From Aurantiochytrium sp. KH105 (taxonomy: Eukaryota > Sar > Bigyra > Thraustochytrida > Thraustochytriidae), in contig BGKB01000121.1 in the NCBI GenBank assembly GCA_003116975.1, positions 142,747 to 206,746 on the forward strand: DNA of 64,000 nucleotides. Reading direction: 5' to 3'. Positions 59,593 to 64,000 of the stretch are shown here, in pieces; position 1 is the stretch's first letter; the number at the start of each line of letters is the position of its first letter. The position numbers were made by a program, and so were the translations under genes. The notes under the pieces were generated by a model. That model did no database searches. It was not told the origin of the DNA and saw only the letters and a list, made by a program, of their open reading frames with translations.

Positions 59593-62330
59593 TTGAAAGC
59601 GTCAAGATCCTCGTAAGGGAGTATTTTCGAAACAAGGCGATCACGAGGCCGGTACCGGGGATGGGGCAGGCTTTGTCGAATGGGCCTGAGCCATTTGCCA
59701 GGAGGGGCTTGCATACTGGTATACAGTGGGTCGTTTTGGTCCCTATGCGGGTCAAAGCGCGCGAGAATCTGGGGTGCGAGTTGGCGGGGGTCTCGGGCAA
59801 GCTCCCGCACCGCTTTGTGCAACAGCTGCGGCGTTTGCGTTCCAGCTATCTCGTACAGGGCAGCCTCTTTGCAAAATTGAACCAAGGCAGTAATGTGCTT
59901 GTACCTTTCCTCGAGCGTATCACCCTGATCAATGGCTTGCTGGACCCAGGAGAAATCATTAAGGAGCGAGACGGTTTGGTCAAATTGACCACATGCAATG
60001 AGATGAAAGAGAACGTGGCGCAACGAGTAGTCATCCTCGGCGTTTGCCAGGCAAAGGGCTGCCAGACTCTCGTGCCCCAGTTCGCAGTCCACGCTTTGGT
60101 CGCCGCTTTCGTCTTTGTTCGTGAGCCAGCGCGCTACAGAGGGATGTACCAGTGAATAGCGACCGCGCGCGTTTTGCACAATGATGCCCGATGCCTGGTC
60201 GAGGGTCTTTTCAGTCTCGGCGTGATCTTCGAGGCCCAGCAAGGCCTGTATGAACTCGATATGCAGGGGCTCGCGCGCCGCCGCAAGAGGCGCGAGCAAA
60301 GCGGTGTACCGGTCGCTCTTTTCGTCATTTAGACTTGCTTGAAGCTGGTAAAAGGCTTTCGAGCGCATGGCATTTAGACCTCGAGGAATGAGATCATGAT
60401 CCTGGACGTCTGAAAGAGTCAGCATGCATTTGGATGAAGCGACTTGCGCATTTCTCAACACACACGAAAGAAATCCTGCCCAGAGGAAGCTGCCCTGAGA
60501 AGACTCGGCCAAGACGTTTGTGCATGCGTTCAAGTGCTCGGGATCGACCACGTTTTCCATGTCTCGGAGCAAAGACGCGACGTGACATTGCATATCAAAG
60601 AAATTGTCAGGATCCAGAGGGTTCAGGGGGTCTAGCGTCTTGTGCTCGAGCGCTTCATTGAAAATAAAATGCTGCAAATCAACTTGAACCTCAGACTCTT
60701 TTCGTGTGCTGACGAGAAAGGGGAGCCACCACGAGTCTGGATTTCGGGACCAAGGGCCAAGGACGTGCTTGACGAATGCACTACCATCATCGCACTCATC
60801 AATTGCGTCGATGACAATGACGAGACGTGTCTCCTCGTCGTACTGAATATCGCGGGCCGGTCGAGCTAGAAAGTGTCTGTAGAGCTCCGAGAGTGTCAGC
60901 TTGTCAAAGAGTTCCTTTGACTCACCATTGTCAGAATCTACATCAAGGTAAAAGTGATGCAAAAGAACCTCTCTCACAGCCTGTGCAAAATTGTCCACGG
61001 ACTCACACAGTTGCCAGATGATGTTGACCAGCGCTTGCTTGGCTGAAGAGGCGATCTCGTCGTTTCTGCGGAAAAAGTGAAAGGCTGCGACGGTGAGGCC
61101 TGTTCGAGGCACTTCGCCGTTCCGCCGCCAGAGACTCCGGATACGAGACATGCTCTTTCGTAAAAGGCTGCGACGAACACGTACGAGCTGTGGCAATGCA
61201 TCCTCAAGCCCGCAAGTGCACAGAATGGCAAGTAGCACGCTCTTGCCTGTGGCAGGACCACCAGATAGAAGAAAAAATGGGCTCTGCACGTCTTCAAACC
61301 ACGTAGCGATGCTGTTCAAGACCCAAGCCCGCGTCCCATAGGTAAATGCTGCAGCCTTGTCCTTGACCCACGCCCTGTCGTCACTTGGGGTGAAAAGGAA
61401 ATAAATGTCTTGAATGTAGGGCGACAAGGGCGCTTCTACGGAGCGCAAGGGCGCTTGGATGCGCTCTTTGATTTCGTTTGCAAGACGCGCCATGACATCC
61501 TTTGTGAGTGACGTCGCATCAATTGGAGTCAAGTGCAAGAGGCCGAATCCAAAGCTTGCGCGCCACGCCAGTTCGGAGCCAATCATGCCTACTTCAAGCG
61601 CTGCAACAATTGTGCGCGAGTACCGACGCTTGCATATTTCCAAAAAGGCATCTCGGCTAGGGTTTGGAAATCGTCTTCTGATGTTGACCGTGTGCATGTA
61701 CGCTTTTGTCGCGAGTACAATGACGGTCGTGGACACCTGGATGTTAGCGACGAGGCTTTTCGTATCTGCCATGGCTGATTTTGTGGGGAGCCTCACCGAG
61801 AGATCGTGGTCTCTTTCGAGAGCACGGGCAACTGTCGTGGCCAAATCGTGCGAGCTCAGATCATGAGCTATGAATACATCGCCTTTGCTCCGTGGCAAAG
61901 TGGACTTTGCCTTGGCCTGAATTTGACTCACAAGCCTCGCGAGGTCTGCGGAGTCTGGATCGCAATAGTCAAAGTAGGGTTCGTTGCCAAGGTATAGCCC
62001 GGTTGCGCCTTGCCAGTCATCTTGCGTGTCGCGCATGCTTTCGTCCACGACAATGGGGACATCGCGTCTCGGTTTGTCCCTTTTCCTTCTTCTTTCATCC
62101 ACGCGTGATTCGAGCATCTCCTCCAGGACGCTTGTCTCGGCGCTCACGACAAAGAGCGCGACATGGTCTTGGATATCTTCCACCTCATTTCTCTCGGTGA
62201 TTGTGCGCACGGGCGACCCAAGGAGCGCCTCCAGCGCCTCCGCGAGCTGCGCGGCGCGCGCCGCATCGCCAGCGTCGCAGACGATCCACACGTCCAAGTC
62301 GTCCGCGCCGGCCGTCGTTGGAGACGGCAT
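59220..62330 (-). CDS. TIR-TIR-NACHT STAND protein, N-terminal part
   Basis: STAND NTPases switch from an autoinhibited to an oligomeric state on sensing a trigger. Residues about 12-145 and 150-290 each read as TIR-like: LDVWIVCDAG, then VALFVVSAETSVLEEMLE, then VPIVV; and DVFIAHDLSSHDLA, then TVIVLATKAYM. Candidate catalytic glutamates are Glu70 or Glu71 and Glu231. The NACHT P-loop is GGPATGKS (Lys363) and Walker B is IVIDAIDECD (Asp508, Asp511, Glu512), the NACHT-type DxxDE form. Helical and winged-helix-like regions follow (VHPSVARWL near 735). The frame then enters a first WD blade (CVTIEGSRVI, LWDMTSRE) before losing sense. The start is the ATG at 62330; upstream extension reaches only a GTG. 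TIR domains are usually NAD-cleaving or signalling modules. Confidence 0.85.
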   Translation of the reverse strand: MPSPTTAGADDLDVWIVCDAGDAARAAQLAEALEALLGSPVRTITERNEVEDIQDHVALFVVSAETSVLEEMLESRVDERRRKRDKPRRDVPIVVDESMRDTQDDWQGATGLYLGNEPYFDYCDPDSADLARLVSQIQAKAKSTLPRSKGDVFIAHDLSSHDLATTVARALERDHDLSVRLPTKSAMADTKSLVANIQVSTTVIVLATKAYMHTVNIRRRFPNPSRDAFLEICKRRYSRTIVAALEVGMIGSELAWRASFGFGLLHLTPIDATSLTKDVMARLANEIKERIQAPLRSVEAPLSPYIQDIYFLFTPSDDRAWVKDKAAAFTYGTRAWVLNSIATWFEDVQSPFFLLSGGPATGKSVLLAILCTCGLEDALPQLVRVRRSLLRKSMSRIRSLWRRNGEVPRTGLTVAAFHFFRRNDEIASSAKQALVNIIWQLCESVDNFAQAVREVLLHHFYLDVDSDNGESKELFDKLTLSELYRHFLARPARDIQYDEETRLVIVIDAIDECDDGSAFVKHVLGPWSRNPDSWWLPFLVSTRKESEVQVDLQHFIFNEALEHKTLDPLNPLDPDNFFDMQCHVASLLRDMENVVDPEHLNACTNVLAESSQGSFLWAGFLSCVLRNAQVASSKCMLTLSDVQDHDLIPRGLNAMRSKAFYQLQASLNDEKSDRYTALLAPLAAAREPLHIEFIQALLGLEDHAETEKTLDQASGIIVQNARGRYSLVHPSVARWLTNKDESGDQSVDCELGHESLAALCLANAEDDYSLRHVLFHLIACGQFDQTVSLLNDFSWVQQAIDQGDTLEERYKHITALVQFCKEAALYEIAGTQTPQLLHKAVRELARDPRQLAPQILARFDPHRDQNDPLYTSMQAPPGKWLRPIRQSLPHPRYRPRDRLVSKILPYEDLDAFKCVTIEGSRVICLQGNGWAHLWDMTSREHLHSWIFPVLVRRRRMNGQTPLIFLGLVQYLPWGELCTLSTSRQGKFCAKSMRRMSTCSLFSRGRVSSSASIGYVGGCRFSSLRSGMWIQARKCTY

Positions 62331-63612
62331 CGTTGCCGACGTTCGGGCTATCTCGGCGAGGGCAGCCAACTGCCAGTGCGTGGTGGTCAGAAACGTGTGC
62401 GTAGAGTGTCTGCTGCGTCGTGCACCGCGCTGGGATCGGTGGCGCGCGGGGAACCGGTGGTAGAACTGACGGTCGGATTGGTGGCGGCCAAAGAAGAGGC
62501 GAAACCCGCAAAGGCACACCGCGAAGGAGACGACGTCTCAGCGGACTCATGCGATCGTCTCATCGATCGATGAGTCGGTCGATCGATCCCCGCTGCGGTT
62601 CCCCTTCCGCGCGCACACCCCCTTCGCGGTAGTAAGCCTACTACCACCACGTGAAAGATACTTGGGAGAGCGGACGCAGCCCGCGCGGCTTGCAGCTGCA
62701 GGGAGGGAGGGAGGGAGGGAGAACGGCGGGAGATCGCGCCATGGTCGAGGGAGCGGCGGCGGCGCAGTGGCCATGGTGGCTGGATGGGAGGAGAAGGGCC
62801 GCGGCGAGCAGCGCTCTGTGCGATGGGATTGCATGGCGGGGTTCGAGCGGCCGCGGTTGTTTCACACGAGCCGCCGCGCCGGAAGGACGGGGAAACGTCG
62901 AGACATTGCGCTCGCTGACAAGGTCGCCTCTGCCGCCGCGCCGAGCTCGCGCAGAAGCTTCGCGCGCCGCGGGCGGGCGCGTGGTTCGTTCGTTCTACAC
63001 AGCCTGTATGCACGGCGTGACACGGGGTCCCTCGCTCGAAGAATGCTCACAAGAATCGGAGGCAATTTTGTCTTTGGGCAAGGCCGTCTTGCCGAAGCTG
63101 CCCTTGCGCAGACTTGGGCTCGTCGGATCGGCGGGCGGGCGGGCGGGCAGCCAGCTGGTCTCCCGCACATCTCTCGTGCTCTGTTTGTCTGGCTGCGCAA
63201 GGTGCTGGTGCCGAGCCTCGTGCAGCGCGCAAGCGCGAAGGACAGGCCAAGTTGTCAGGCCAGAGCGATGCTCGCCAGCGCTGACGACCTGGAGGCCTCT
63301 CACGCTCACACGTGCTGATGAGAACGCCATGCCTTGCAATCCTCAGGCTGGCTCTGGGCCCTTTCGGGAGCGAATCGGACTCCGACGCGAGCGAGCCACG
63401 AGAGGAGCGGTGGCCCGGAATGTGGCTGCGTTTGGCGAGCCGCGGTGAATGGAGGCGCGCGAGCTGCAAAGGCCGTCTCGCGTCTTTCGTCGACTCGACC
63501 TTGTGTGCAGCAAGCAGCAAGGAAGGCAAAAAAAAGGCTGCCGCTACATCTTGGGTCTCGGCGAGCGCACCCTTTCAGGGCAAGGGCGTTTCAAACATTC
63601 TCGCAACATTTA
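62331..63612. other. Intergenic region upstream of the STAND gene, no gene seen
   Basis: 1.28 kb with the STAND promoter and the 3' end of the next gene. (GGGA)n lies at about 62699-62721. The remainder is GC-rich, with overlapping Arg-rich frames on both strands and no recognisable product. Confidence 0.45.
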
Positions 63613-64000
63613 CTAGTCGAACCTAAAGTTTTCGCCGACAATGTCCGGCGTGAGGAGTGGACGTAGCTTGGTCTGGACGTTGGCACGTATGCCTGCATCC
63701 TGAATACGATTTGTCATGTACTCACGGAGACGCTGTGCTCGAAGTCGAGCCCATGCTTGCTGCACGACAGCGAAATCGCTAAAGAATGGATCCTTTTCTC
63801 CACCAGGCTTCGACGCACATCTCGCCACGTGCTGATGACAAGCCTGCGAGTCATTGCCTGTATCCTGGAGACACCATGCGCAGAAACGACACGGGCAAAC
63901 GCTGCATGACAGAGCACAGCAGCCGTTAAAGTCGGCAAAGGCTGTCGAGCAGCGCGGGCACGACATGACGAGGACTGAATCTTGAATTGTGTGAAGGTGA
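63613..64000 (-). CDS. Zinc-binding IBR/RING2-like protein, C-terminal end
   Basis: The frame is open through the window edge, so only the last 128 or so residues are visible; the ATG at 63966 is probably internal. The domain MSCPRCSTAFADFNGCCALS, then CSVCPCRFCAWC, then ACHQHVARC, is a dense Cys/His array of the kind found in IBR or RING2 (Rcat) zinc-binding domains of RBR E3 ligases. In RBR enzymes the active cysteine lies in Rcat; the Cys-Cys-Ala-Leu segment could contain it. The rest is a basic helical tail (AWARLRAQRLREYM). An E3 role is plausible but cannot be settled from this fragment. Confidence 0.7.
   Translation of the reverse strand, partial: HLHTIQDSVLVMSCPRCSTAFADFNGCCALSCSVCPCRFCAWCLQDTGNDSQACHQHVARCASKPGGEKDPFFSDFAVVQQAWARLRAQRLREYMTNRIQDAGIRANVQTKLRPLLTPDIVGENFRFD

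Overview
The window is nuclear DNA of a eukaryotic microbe. It encodes dynactin p50, prefoldin-5, a tubulin tyrosine ligase-like enzyme, an NADPH oxidase, a rhomboid protease, an OSCA/TMEM63-like channel, a MAP-kinase-phosphatase-like protein and a KDM6/UTX-like chromatin protein. Nearly all genes are single exons of 1-6 kb. The one clearly spliced gene (prefoldin-5) has three short GT-AG introns. Coding DNA is GC-rich and full of CAG/CTG-type homopeptide tracts, and intergenic DNA is dense in microsatellites. Dynactin plus a tubulin-modifying TTLL enzyme suggest a microtubule-rich, probably flagellated protist. A stramenopile of thraustochytrid type would fit, but that assignment is inference from gene style, not from a marker gene.

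Layout. 1-11 kb: 3' part of an unrecognised helical protein (+), a ubiquitin-like/p25-alpha-like/PH protein (-), a TTLL enzyme (+) and a RING protein (-). 12-18.3 kb: one 2109-residue KDM6/UTX-like JmjC protein (-). 18.3-26 kb: a 7.7 kb stretch without convincing genes, holding strand-switching purine/pyrimidine tracts, tetra- and pentanucleotide repeats and a six-copy 150-bp tandem array. 26-34 kb: rhomboid (-), prefoldin-5 (+, four exons), a PhyH-like dioxygenase (+) and an OSCA/TMEM63-like membrane protein (-). 34.7-49 kb: a CTFxP-repeat protein (-), a bacterial-type 2,4-dienoyl-CoA reductase (-), an NADPH oxidase with an N-terminal p22phox-like domain (-), dynactin-2 (+) and a two-helix membrane protein (-). 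49.5-64 kb: an unrecognised 748-residue protein (-), a dual-specificity phosphatase with gelsolin-like repeats (-), a BAR-like protein (+), a TIR-TIR-NACHT-WD40 STAND protein split over two frames (-), and the end of a zinc-binding (RBR/IBR-like) protein (-).

The genes form no operon or obvious pathway; many are divergently or convergently arranged with 0.2-1.6 kb spacers. Four items deserve most attention. (1) The NADPH oxidase appears to be a natural p22phox-gp91phox fusion. (2) The KDM6/UTX-like protein has lost both iron-binding histidines, and its zinc module is split by about 570 residues. (3) The TIR-TIR-NACHT-WD40 protein has the architecture of an innate-immune STAND receptor. (4) The dynactin-2 stop codon lies inside a CAG-derived minisatellite with four in-frame TGA codons, followed by an in-frame polyglutamine run.

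Starts were placed at the first plausible ATG. Several long open frames extend upstream of it only through GTG or TTG codons.
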